64,000 nt of DNA from Pseudomonas sp. B21-015 (lineage in GTDB: Bacteria; Pseudomonadota; Gammaproteobacteria; Pseudomonadales; Pseudomonadaceae): assembly GCF_024749285.1 (NCBI RefSeq), contig NZ_CP087196.1, positions 6,448,001-6,512,000 of the forward strand, read 5' to 3'. Position numbers and translations under genes: made by a program. Positions 35,560-43,068 of this stretch are shown piece by piece. Each line of letters starts with the position of its first letter. Positions within the stretch are counted from its first letter, which is position 1. The notes under the pieces are model-generated. The model made no database searches, was not told where the DNA came from, and was given only the letters and a program-made list of their open reading frames with translations.

Positions 35560-37113
35560 TCACGCCGGGCTCCAGACCTCTTTGAGCCTCGCCAGTGCCG
35601 ATTCGATCGCCGCCTCCGGCACTGCGGCGAACCCCAGGACCAGCCCCGCTCGCTGGTCCTCGGGAAGCGTCGTGTCTGGCAGCCAATAACTGCTCAGTCC
35701 ATTGACCTCCACCCCGACGCTGGTGGCTTGTTCGATCAATTCGCGCTCACGGGCCACGCTGTCGACACGTACCGTCAGGTGCAAACCGGCCGCCACACTG
35801 GGCAGCTTAGCGACGCCCGGGATATCCACAGGCCAACCATTGAGCAAGACGTTACGCCGACTCAACGCAGCACGGCGCATACGCCGGATGTGTCGCTGGA
35901 AGTGCCCGGCCGCCATGAACTCAGCCATTACCGCTTGAGTGCTGACCTCCGAATGCCGCACGTCCACCGCACGACGCTGGGAGAAAGCCTCAACCAACCC
36001 GGGCGGCAACACCAGATAACCCAGTCTTAACGCTGGGAATGCGACCTTTCCGAAGGTTCCGACATACAGCACTCGCCCCTGCCGATCCAGTGCAGCCAAC
36101 GGCGCCAGCGGTGCGCCGCTGTAACGGTATTCGCCATCGTAGTCATCCTCGACGATCCAGCCTTGGGTGCGTTCGGCCCAGGCCAATAATTCAAGGCGTC
36201 GCGCCAGACTCATGACCACTCCGGTCGGGTACTGATGCGACGGCGTGACGTAAGCCAATCGACAATCGCTGAGCCCCGCCAATTCGGTGCAATCAATGCC
36301 CTCACTGTCCACCGCTACCCCGTGCAATCGCGCGCCAGCTACAGCGAACGCATGACCCGCCGCTCGATACCCCGGATTTTCAATGCCCACCCCATCGCCA
36401 GGCTCCACCAGCAACTGTGCACAAAGGCTAATCCCCTGTTGTGCGCCACTGGTGATCACTATTTGCTCAGCCGAGCACTGCATGCCGCGCGAACTGCGCA
36501 AATAAGCAGCAATCAGCCCGCGCAAGCGCTCATCGCCTGCCGGATCGCCATAACACAGTTGCTGTAAATCCGGCTTACGCCAGAAAGCCGCGCTCAGCTT
36601 GGCCCAGACCTCGAAAGGAAACAGATCGAACGCCGGCACACCGACCCTGAATGCGCGCGGTGGACCACCCGGCGGCACGGCCAAATGATTCTTTTCAACG
36701 CGTCCCAAAGCGTCGCTGTGGATAACTTTACTGGATGAAACCACAGGCAAATCCAGCCAATTTGTGGATAAGGCTGTGGGTAACCCTGTTGAAAACCCTG
36801 TGGATACTTTTGTGGATAATTTTTTCACCGGCCACGCGGCTTGAGGCAATTGCGCGACGTAAGTCCCATCGCCCACACGCCCCTCGATGAAGCCTTCAGC
36901 GTAAAGCTGATCGTAGGCCCGGACCACGCTGTTGCGGGAAATCGATAACGCCGCCGCCAGATCGCGACTGGCCGGCAGTCGTGTGCCGCTGGCCAATCGC
37001 CCGTCGAGCACGCGTACCCGCAGCGCTTGATAGAGCTGACGGCTCAGGCCCTGACGGCGATCGAGTTCGATACCGGCCGGATTGAACGACGAGGGAAGCG
37101 GCGTATTCGACAT
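35560..37113 (-). CDS. MocR-type GntR regulator with aminotransferase domain
   Basis: The 517-residue regulator has a GntR winged helix at about 15-85 (RQLYQALRVRVLDG and LPASRDLAAALSISRNSV), a linker at about 92-160, and a class I aminotransferase-like domain to the end with the PLP-binding lysine K356 in GTFGK. MocR proteins sense pyridoxal phosphate or amino compounds and switch nearby genes. It is divergent from the two acetyltransferase genes, 125 bases apart. The linker holds a run of tetrapeptides (LSTK, VSTG, FSTG, LPTA, LSTN) encoded by DnaA-box-like 12-mers. The target cannot be told from sequence. Confidence 0.92.
   Translation of the reverse strand: MSNTPLPSSFNPAGIELDRRQGLSRQLYQALRVRVLDGRLASGTRLPASRDLAAALSISRNSVVRAYDQLYAEGFIEGRVGDGTYVAQLPQAAWPVKKLSTKVSTGFSTGLPTALSTNWLDLPVVSSSKVIHSDALGRVEKNHLAVPPGGPPRAFRVGVPAFDLFPFEVWAKLSAAFWRKPDLQQLCYGDPAGDERLRGLIAAYLRSSRGMQCSAEQIVITSGAQQGISLCAQLLVEPGDGVGIENPGYRAAGHAFAVAGARLHGVAVDSEGIDCTELAGLSDCRLAYVTPSHQYPTGVVMSLARRLELLAWAERTQGWIVEDDYDGEYRYSGAPLAPLAALDRQGRVLYVGTFGKVAFPALRLGYLVLPPGLVEAFSQRRAVDVRHSEVSTQAVMAEFMAAGHFQRHIRRMRRAALSRRNVLLNGWPVDIPGVAKLPSVAAGLHLTVRVDSVARERELIEQATSVGVEVNGLSSYWLPDTTLPEDQRAGLVLGFAAVPEAAIESALARLKEVWSPA
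36717..36819 (-). repeat. Cluster of DnaA-box-like 9-mers in a MocR linker
   Basis: The 9-mer TTATCCACA (minus strand), the classical DnaA box, is present exactly at 36717-36725, 36763-36771 and 36811-36819; one-mismatch forms lie at 36775-36783 and 36799-36807. Four of the five sit in 12-base repeats between 36763 and 36819 that encode LSTx units; the one at 36717 is in another reading frame (VIHS). All point the same way. Confidence 0.9.
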
Positions 37114-37238
37114 GAAAATGGACCTATGAAATTGGTCATTAATGGCTCTTACAACAGACCATTAGCCTGCCTAGGATGAAGGTATTCGCCAAGGAAATTT
37201 TCCCTGTACCTGCCACTTTGACGCGTTAAGGAATGAAC

Positions 37239-37685
37239 ATGAGTCAGATCGACATCCGCCAGGTCACCGCCGACGATCACGCTGCCTGGCTGCCGTTGTG
37301 GCAAGCCTATTTGCACTTCTACAACACCGAACTGCCCGATACCGTGACCCAAAGCACCTGGCAACGCCTGCTCGACCCGAACGAACCTACCCACGGGGCG
37401 CTGGCCTGGGCCGATGGTAAAGCGGTGGGCATGGTGCATTTCATCTATCACCGCTCGAACTGGAGCATCGAAAACTCCTGCTACCTGCAAGACTTGCTGG
37501 TGACGCCCGAAACCCGCGGCAACGGTGTCGGTCGGCAACTGATTGAGTTCGTCTACACCACGGCCAAGGCCGACGGGTGCTGCGAGGTCCATTGGCTGAC
37601 CCATGAAACCAACGCCACCGCGATCCAGCTCTATGAGCGCATCGCCGAACGGCCTGGTTTCATCCAGTTTTGCAAAGCCCTTTAA
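37239..37685 (+). CDS. GNAT family N-acetyltransferase
   Basis: The 148-residue enzyme has the GNAT fold. The acetyl-CoA loop is TPETRGNGVGRQLIEFVY (near 91-108; the R-G-x-G-x-G pattern), preceded by the strand CYLQDLLV and followed by VHWLTHETNATAIQLYERI. The C-terminus is short (RPGFIQFCKAL). ATG 37239 with AAGGA six bases upstream is preferred to ATG 37233. The acceptor is unknown. It is first of two tandem acetyltransferase genes with a 17-base gap, divergent from the MocR regulator that may control them. Confidence 0.9.
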   Translation: MSQIDIRQVTADDHAAWLPLWQAYLHFYNTELPDTVTQSTWQRLLDPNEPTHGALAWADGKAVGMVHFIYHRSNWSIENSCYLQDLLVTPETRGNGVGRQLIEFVYTTAKADGCCEVHWLTHETNATAIQLYERIAERPGFIQFCKAL

Positions 37686-37702
37686 GGTTCAAGGAGAGCA
37701 GC

Positions 37703-38374
37703 ATGTCGACTTCACTCGCGGACTGGAAAGGTGTTCCGCCACCCTCGATTCAACTGATCGAAGGGCGTTTCATCCGCCTGGAAAAACTTGACCCGGCGCG
37801 TCACGCCGACGGCTTGTGGAAAGCCCTCGAAGGCCCGGGCTCAGATCCGAAACTCTGGGACTATTTGCCCTATGGTCCTTTCCCGGAGCGCAGCGCGTTC
37901 AACGATTGGCTGAACAACCATGCGGCCAACAGTGACCCGTATTTCTTCACGGTGATCGACCGCGCCAGCGGCGATGTGCAAGGCATCCTCAGCCTGATGT
38001 CGATTGTCCCTTCCCAGGGCCGCATCGAAATCGGCCATGTGACCTTCGGCGCGCCGATGCAACGTTCACCAAAAAGTACCGAGGCGGTTTACCTGCTGGC
38101 CAGGGAATCCTTTGCCTTGGGTTATCGGCGCCTGGAATGGAAGTGCAACAACGGCAATGCCCGTTCCAAGTATGCGGCGGAGCGGTTGGGGTTCAGTTTC
38201 GAAGGGGTGTTCCGTCAGCACATGGTGGTCAAGGGTCAGAACCGTGACACGGCGTGGTATTCGATTCTGGATTCGGAATGGCCGGCGATTGGCGCAGGGT
38301 TCGAGCGGTGGCTGTCCGATGAGAACCAGACGGAATCGGGGCAGGTGAAAACTCTGGTTGAGTGCCGCCAGTAA
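37703..38374 (+). CDS. GNAT acetyltransferase, RimJ/RimL type
   Basis: The 223-residue protein has the RimJ/L-like layout: LIEGRFIRLEKLDPARHADGL (opening strand, shown from 16; FIRLEKLDP), LWDYLPYGPF with the tryptophan common in this group, IGHVTFGAPMQRSPKSTEAVYLL (in part: FGAPMQRSPKSTEAVYLL) as acetyl-CoA loop, and RRLEWKCNNGNARSKYAAERLGF near the C-terminus. ATG 37703 has AAGGAG upstream. The family acetylates protein N-termini or small amines; the substrate is unknown. It forms one unit with the preceding gene. Confidence 0.9.
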   Translation: MSTSLADWKGVPPPSIQLIEGRFIRLEKLDPARHADGLWKALEGPGSDPKLWDYLPYGPFPERSAFNDWLNNHAANSDPYFFTVIDRASGDVQGILSLMSIVPSQGRIEIGHVTFGAPMQRSPKSTEAVYLLARESFALGYRRLEWKCNNGNARSKYAAERLGFSFEGVFRQHMVVKGQNRDTAWYSILDSEWPAIGAGFERWLSDENQTESGQVKTLVECRQ

Positions 38375-38397
38375 TCTTCGGCGCCCGGACGGACGCT

Positions 38398-38490
38398 ATC
38401 GCGAGCAGGCTCGCTCCCACATCGGATCGTTGTCGAGCACAATATACGTGTTCACTGAAGATCTATTGTGGGAGCGAGCCTGCTCGCGAT
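38398..38490. repeat. REP doublet (REPIN)
   Basis: Inverted cores ATCGCGAGCAGGCTCGCTCC and GGAGCGAGCCTGCTCGCGAT flank about 50 bases. The inside (GTGTTCACTGAAGATCTATT) resembles that of the doublet at 58529-58620 (GTGTGCACTGAAGATTTATT), so the whole composite has spread, not only the cores. Confidence 0.9.
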
Positions 38491-38495
38491 TGGTG

Positions 38496-39410
38496 TCACG
38501 CCAGTTTCTGGGCGAGCACCGCAATATGCTCCGGCCCGATCCCGCAGCACCCGCCCAAATGGCTGGCCCCGCGCTTGCGCCAGTCGGCTGCCCACTGCAG
38601 ATAACCCGGCGGGTCGAGATCCTCGCGCAACGGGTCCAGGCCGTCATTGGCCGTGGCCTCTTTCGGCTGCGGCGGGAAGGCATTGGCGTACGCGCCGATG
38701 TGAATCTTCACCCCTAAGCGTTCGAAGGTTTCCCGCGCCGCATCAATCGCCGCGCCGATCACCTCTGGCTGGCTGCAGTTGAACAGCAAGGTCTCGACAC
38801 CCAACTCAGCCGCCACCACGGCGGCCTCAGCCACGGGTTCACCGGAACGCAATCGCGGCACTTCGTCGGTGTCTTCATCCTTCAAGGTAAACGACAACCA
38901 GAACGGCTTGCCGTCCTTCGGCAGACCCGCATGGATCGCCCGCGCCTCGATGATCGAACTCTGGGTTTCGGCCAGCCACAAGTCGACATGAGGCGCCAGT
39001 CCATTGACCAGGGGCGCCAGCAGTTCAGTTACGCGAGCAGCGTCGAACAGGTCCGGACGATAGGAGCCGAACAAGGGTGGCAATGAACCGGCCACACGCA
39101 CCGGTTTACCCGCCGCATCGACCGCACGACGGGCCAGTTCACCGGCCAACGCTGCAAGCGCCTGCCCCTCAGCGGCAAAACGCTCTTCGCCAATATGGAA
39201 CGGCACCACTGCGTAACTGTTGCTGGTGATCACGTTGGCACCGCTTTCAATATAAGCCGCGTGCACCGCCTCTACGGCTTGCGGCGCCTCGCTCAGGGCC
39301 AGTGCCGACCACTCGGGCTGCTTGAACGGCGCCCCTCGGCGTTGCAGCTCCCGACCCATGCCGCCATCCAGAATTACCGTGCTGCCTGCGCCCATATGCT
39401 TTTCACTCAT
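38496..39410 (-). CDS. Homocysteine S-methyltransferase family protein
   Basis: The 304-residue zinc enzyme of the MmuM type makes methionine from homocysteine with a methyl donor such as S-methylmethionine. It opens VILDGGMGRELQRRGAPF, and the zinc cysteines are seen in LLFNCSQPEV (near 205-214) and GGCCGIGPEHI near the C-terminus. ATG 39410 is preferred, but ATG 39395 or GTG 39431 are possible. It is divergent from an amino-acid ABC system, 95 bases apart, which suggests that this system imports the methyl donor; this is inferred. Confidence 0.88.
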   Translation of the reverse strand: MSEKHMGAGSTVILDGGMGRELQRRGAPFKQPEWSALALSEAPQAVEAVHAAYIESGANVITSNSYAVVPFHIGEERFAAEGQALAALAGELARRAVDAAGKPVRVAGSLPPLFGSYRPDLFDAARVTELLAPLVNGLAPHVDLWLAETQSSIIEARAIHAGLPKDGKPFWLSFTLKDEDTDEVPRLRSGEPVAEAAVVAAELGVETLLFNCSQPEVIGAAIDAARETFERLGVKIHIGAYANAFPPQPKEATANDGLDPLREDLDPPGYLQWAADWRKRGASHLGGCCGIGPEHIAVLAQKLA

Positions 39411-39505
39411 AAGCTTATGAAAATAACTCACTATCGGAGTCGTTCTTATAACTATTTAATACGCACCATCAGGTTAATAACAACCTCTTTTTTCAGGGAT
39501 CAACT

Positions 39506-40327
39506 GTGAAATTTCAACCGCTGCTGGCCCTGGGCCTGACGATTCTAGCTGCCTCCACCCAAGCCTTGGCGGGTGTCACCCTGGATCGCATCGAGCAAAA
39601 GAAAGAATTGGTGGGTGTGTTGATGGAAAGCTATCCGCCCTTCTCGTTTCTCAACGACAAAAACCAGCTCGACGGTTTCGACGTCGACGTGGCCAAGGCC
39701 GTGGCGGACAAGCTGGGGGTCAAGCTGCGCCTTGAAACGCCGTCCTGGGATGTGATCGCCGCCGGTCGCTGGAGCGGGCGTTATGACATCTGCATCTGCT
39801 CCATGACCCCGAGTAAGGCTCGCGCCGAAGTCTTCGATTTTCCGGTCGAGTACTACGCCTCCCCTGCCGTGATCGTGGTCAATGCCAAAGACGACAGCAT
39901 CCACAGCGCCAAGGACCTGAGCGGCAAAAAAGTCGGCCTCACCAGCGCCTCCAGCTATGAAAGCTACCTGAACAAAAACCTGGTGATCGAAGGCGCTGAA
40001 GATACCCAATTGCAGTACCCCTTCGAGAACGTGCAAATCGCCCCGTATGACACCGACAACGTGGCATTCCAGGATTTGGGCCTGGGCGCCGGCGTGCGTC
40101 TGGACGCTATTCTCACCAACCTGGTGACCGCGCAACCGCGCCTGAACGAAGACAAACGCTTCAAGCTCGCCGGTGAGCCGTTATACTCGGAGCCAAACTC
40201 GGTGGCCATCGAAAAGGGCGACGCCCAGTGGGACGCCAAAGTACGTGATGTGTTTGCCCAGTTGAAACAGGACGGCACCTTGAGCAAGCTATCGCAAAAA
40301 TGGATCGGCGCCGACATCAGTAAATGA
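39506..40327 (+). CDS. Amino-acid ABC transporter substrate-binding protein
   Basis: The 273-residue periplasmic protein has a signal peptide (MKFQPLLALGLTILAASTQA, cleavage about 22) and the family-3 solute-binding fold: LVGVLMESYPPFSFLNDKNQ (in part), GFDVDVAKAVADKLGVKL near 68-85, and GRYDICICSMTPSKAR near 91-106. The permease gene overlaps it by four bases (ATGA). No ATPase gene follows, so the system must share one from elsewhere. The likely ligand is an amino acid or sulfur compound, by context of the divergent methyltransferase. Confidence 0.9.
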   Translation: MKFQPLLALGLTILAASTQALAGVTLDRIEQKKELVGVLMESYPPFSFLNDKNQLDGFDVDVAKAVADKLGVKLRLETPSWDVIAAGRWSGRYDICICSMTPSKARAEVFDFPVEYYASPAVIVVNAKDDSIHSAKDLSGKKVGLTSASSYESYLNKNLVIEGAEDTQLQYPFENVQIAPYDTDNVAFQDLGLGAGVRLDAILTNLVTAQPRLNEDKRFKLAGEPLYSEPNSVAIEKGDAQWDAKVRDVFAQLKQDGTLSKLSQKWIGADISK

Positions 40328-41166
40328 CTTCTTTCCCCAAACCACCTCAGCCACCGCAACCGGTGGCTGAGTCGTTGTTGCAACGGATTTTCGGTTTCCG
40401 CACGCGGTTGTACCTGACCTGGGCGGCGATGTTCGGCTTGTTCGCGAGTTTCTTCCTGAGCTTCGACCTGAAGTTCTCGATCATTCTCGACAAACTGCCA
40501 AACCTGATCGGCTTGCACCTGGCGCCCAACGGCTTTCTGCAAGGCGCGGCGCTGACGTTGTTCTTGTGCCTGTGCTCGATTGTGGCGTCGTCGCTGCTGG
40601 GCTTCATCACCGCCCTGGCCCGACTGTCGAAAAGTGCCGTAGCGTTCGGCATCGCAAGCTTCTATGCCTCGTTCTTTCGCGGCACACCGCTGCTGATCCA
40701 GATTCTGCTGATCTACCTCGGCCTGCCGCAACTCGGCGTCGTGCCGGGCGCCATCGCCGCCGGCATCATCGCTCTGTCGCTGAACTACGGCGCCTACCTG
40801 AGCGAAATCTTCCGCGCCGGCATCCTCGGCGTCCCCCACGGCCAACGCGAAGCGTCGCTGGCCCTGGGCATGCGCGAAACCGTGATCTTCTGGCGCGTCA
40901 CCCTGCCCCAGGCCATGCGCACCATCATCCCGCCCACCACCAACCAGTTCATCTCCATGCTCAAGGACTCGTCACTGATCTCGGTGATGGGGGTTTGGGA
41001 AGTGATGTTCCTGGCGCAGTCGTATGGGCGCTCGAGCTATCGCTATATCGAAATGCTGACAACGGCGGCGATTATTTATTGGCTGATGTCGATTGGCTTG
41101 GAGCTGATTCAGGCGCGGATGGAGCGGCATTACGGGAAGGCGTATTTGAGCCGTAGCCAGGTTTAA
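40324..41166 (+). CDS. Amino-acid ABC transporter permease (HisM type)
   Basis: The 280-residue inner-membrane protein has an unusually long N-terminal cytoplasmic lead (about 1-30) and five or six hydrophobic segments. The EAA loop REASLALGMRETVIFWRVTL (with the conserved G) and the signature SFFRGTPLLIQILLIYLGLP identify a polar amino-acid permease. It is translationally coupled to the binding protein. No ATP-binding gene is adjacent; the next element is an inverted repeat that may end the message. Confidence 0.9.
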   Translation: MTSFPKPPQPPQPVAESLLQRIFGFRTRLYLTWAAMFGLFASFFLSFDLKFSIILDKLPNLIGLHLAPNGFLQGAALTLFLCLCSIVASSLLGFITALARLSKSAVAFGIASFYASFFRGTPLLIQILLIYLGLPQLGVVPGAIAAGIIALSLNYGAYLSEIFRAGILGVPHGQREASLALGMRETVIFWRVTLPQAMRTIIPPTTNQFISMLKDSSLISVMGVWEVMFLAQSYGRSSYRYIEMLTTAAIIYWLMSIGLELIQARMERHYGKAYLSRSQV

Positions 41167-41169
41167 AGC

Positions 41170-41247
41170 AAAAAGATCGCAGCCTTCGGCAGCTCCTACT
41201 TCGGGTCGACGTACACCCAAGGAGCTGCCGAAGGCTGCGATCTTTTG
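41170..41247. repeat. Inverted repeat of the AAGATCGCAGCC family
   Basis: AAAAGATCGCAGCCTTCGGC, AGCTCC faces GGAGCTGCCGAAGGCTGCGA, TCTTTT across about 25 bases, close after the permease stop. Stretch 41248-41450 beyond it shows no gene. Confidence 0.9.
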
Positions 41248-41450
41248 TTCTTTCACGTGCGGTAGATGCGCTTTGTTACGGCACGATAGCCCCCATGTCT
41301 TGATTCGCTGTAAGAAAAAGCGTCCAGCACGAATGGCTAAAAACAGCCGCCCTCAAGCGGCCGGCAATTTTCGACACATCCTTCTGACAACCCCCGCAAG
41401 CCCGCCGGAAGCGACTGACATCGGCACCTATAGCCTCCCTTTTAGAGTTT

Positions 41451-41471
41451 GGCCTCCTGTCAAAAGAGGCC
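41451..41471 (+). promoter_or_regulatory. Hairpin covering the autotransporter ribosome site
   Basis: GGCCTC pairs with GAGGCC around a nine-base loop. The right arm contains the only Shine-Dalgarno-like AGAGG before ATG 41479, so folding would hide it. Confidence 0.5.
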
Positions 41472-41478
41472 TTACTCG

Positions 41479-42852
41479 ATGCCCGTTCAACAAAAATACC
41501 GACCACAACACCTTGTCCTGGCCATTGCACTTGCCGTTGGTTGTGCAGAGTTCTCCCTGGCCCAGCAACTGGAGCCTCAAGTCGATGCCGACGCAAAGCC
41601 CACCAAAACCCGAAAAAAAACCGCCAAACCTGTAGCCCCCACTGGCAGTGTGCTTGAAGAGGCCTCCAGCGATCTGGCATTCATGACGCCGCAGGCTTCC
41701 TATAGTGACACTCAAGTGGCGCTGACCCGCAACGACGTGCCGCTCGAGACGGTTGCCACCTCTGACAGCGGGCAGGCCCTGGCCCGCAGTGTGGACACCC
41801 CCAAAACCGTGATCGCCAACCCTGCCGTCAGCGCGCTGGTGGTCAGCGACAAGGCCAATGCCTCCGTCGCCATCGAACAATTGGCCGCCGGTAGCAACGC
41901 CAACCTCGCAAAAGCCACTTTAAGCAGTGTCAGCCCCGTCAGTGCCAGCATGCTCTCAGCCATGCGCCAGCTGACTAACGGCACGGGCACTTTCTCCGAC
42001 AAAACTCCACGCCTTGCCGCTGACAGTGAGAGCCGCAGCCGCGTCTGGCTTCAGGCATTGGGCAATGGCGGCAAAGTCGAGAGTGATTTCGCCAGCACTC
42101 TGAAACATTCCACCCAAGGCCTCGTTCTGGGCGCCGACTGGCGGCTCGACGAGCAATGGCAAGTCGGGGTGATAGGCGGAAAATCACAGACGAAACTCGA
42201 TGCCCGGCAATTCGACGGCGATCTCGACAGTTGGCACCTGGGGGCTTATGCGATGCGCCAGGACGGCCCATTGGCGCTGCGTCTCGGTGCTACCTACGCC
42301 AGCCATGAAGGCAGCAGCAAACGTCGGGTCGCATTCAACGGATTCAACGACCGCCTCAAAGGCAGCTATGACGCCAACACCCAGCAGGCCTTCGCCGAAG
42401 CGGGCTTCAATCTGGGCCGCAACAAGGTGATGGTCGAGCCATTCGCCAGCGTCGGTTATCAACGCTACCAGCGTAACAACCACACCGAAAAAGGTGGGGA
42501 TGCTGCGCTGAAAGTCTATGGGCAAACCCAGGACAACTTCAGCAGCACCTTCGGCCTGCGCGCGGCAAAGCTGAACACATTGGACAACGGCATGCGACTG
42601 ACACCGCGATTCAGCGCCGGCTGGAAACACATCTACGGCGAGCTCGACAGCGAAACGCGCCAACAGCTGGTCAAGGGCGGGAAACGTTTCGACATCGCCG
42701 GGGCAGCGTTTGATCGCGACAGCCTGTCGCTTGATGCCGGGCTCGACCTGGGGCTCTCGGCCAACCACACGCTGGGTGTGGGCGTCACTGGGGAGATTGG
42801 CACTGACAGCCGCAGTCATGGCGTGATGGGACAATGGCGGATAGCGTTCTGA
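41479..42852 (+). CDS. Autotransporter beta-barrel protein with minimal passenger
   Basis: The 457-residue protein has a signal peptide (about 1-29, ending FSLAQ), a disordered, alanine/threonine-rich region to about 170 with a basic stretch (KPTKTRKKTAKP), then a C-terminal autotransporter barrel (about 190-457) with SRVWLQALGNGGKV, GLVLGADWRL, LGVGVTGEIGTD and the final phenylalanine (QWRIAF) required for outer-membrane insertion. Typical autotransporters carry a large beta-helix passenger; here it is almost absent. It is alone, and its role is unknown. Confidence 0.85.
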   Translation: MPVQQKYRPQHLVLAIALAVGCAEFSLAQQLEPQVDADAKPTKTRKKTAKPVAPTGSVLEEASSDLAFMTPQASYSDTQVALTRNDVPLETVATSDSGQALARSVDTPKTVIANPAVSALVVSDKANASVAIEQLAAGSNANLAKATLSSVSPVSASMLSAMRQLTNGTGTFSDKTPRLAADSESRSRVWLQALGNGGKVESDFASTLKHSTQGLVLGADWRLDEQWQVGVIGGKSQTKLDARQFDGDLDSWHLGAYAMRQDGPLALRLGATYASHEGSSKRRVAFNGFNDRLKGSYDANTQQAFAEAGFNLGRNKVMVEPFASVGYQRYQRNNHTEKGGDAALKVYGQTQDNFSSTFGLRAAKLNTLDNGMRLTPRFSAGWKHIYGELDSETRQQLVKGGKRFDIAGAAFDRDSLSLDAGLDLGLSANHTLGVGVTGEIGTDSRSHGVMGQWRIAF

Positions 42853-42890
42853 TGAACTCGCCTCCCCCTCACTGATTCAGCACAGCACCT

Positions 42891-42974
42891 TGTGGGAGCG
42901 GGCTTGCTCGCGAATGCGGAGTGTCAGTCAATATGGATGCTGAACGTCACACCGTTTTCGCGAGCAAGCCCGCA
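42891..42974. repeat. REP doublet with truncated right copy
   Basis: TGTGGGAGCGGGCTTGCTCG on the left faces CGCGAGCAAGCCCGC on the right, where the last bases of the core (TCCCAC) are lost. It lies after the autotransporter gene, followed by a G/C-rich stem at 43018-43042 that may end oadA. Confidence 0.8.
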
Positions 42975-43068
42975 TTGGATCTGCGGAGCCTCACCAAAGT
43001 GGCCGGGCGAAAAAAAAGGGGAGCACATGCCCCCCCGAGGTTTAAAGCGGTATATCGAGGCTGTTAAC

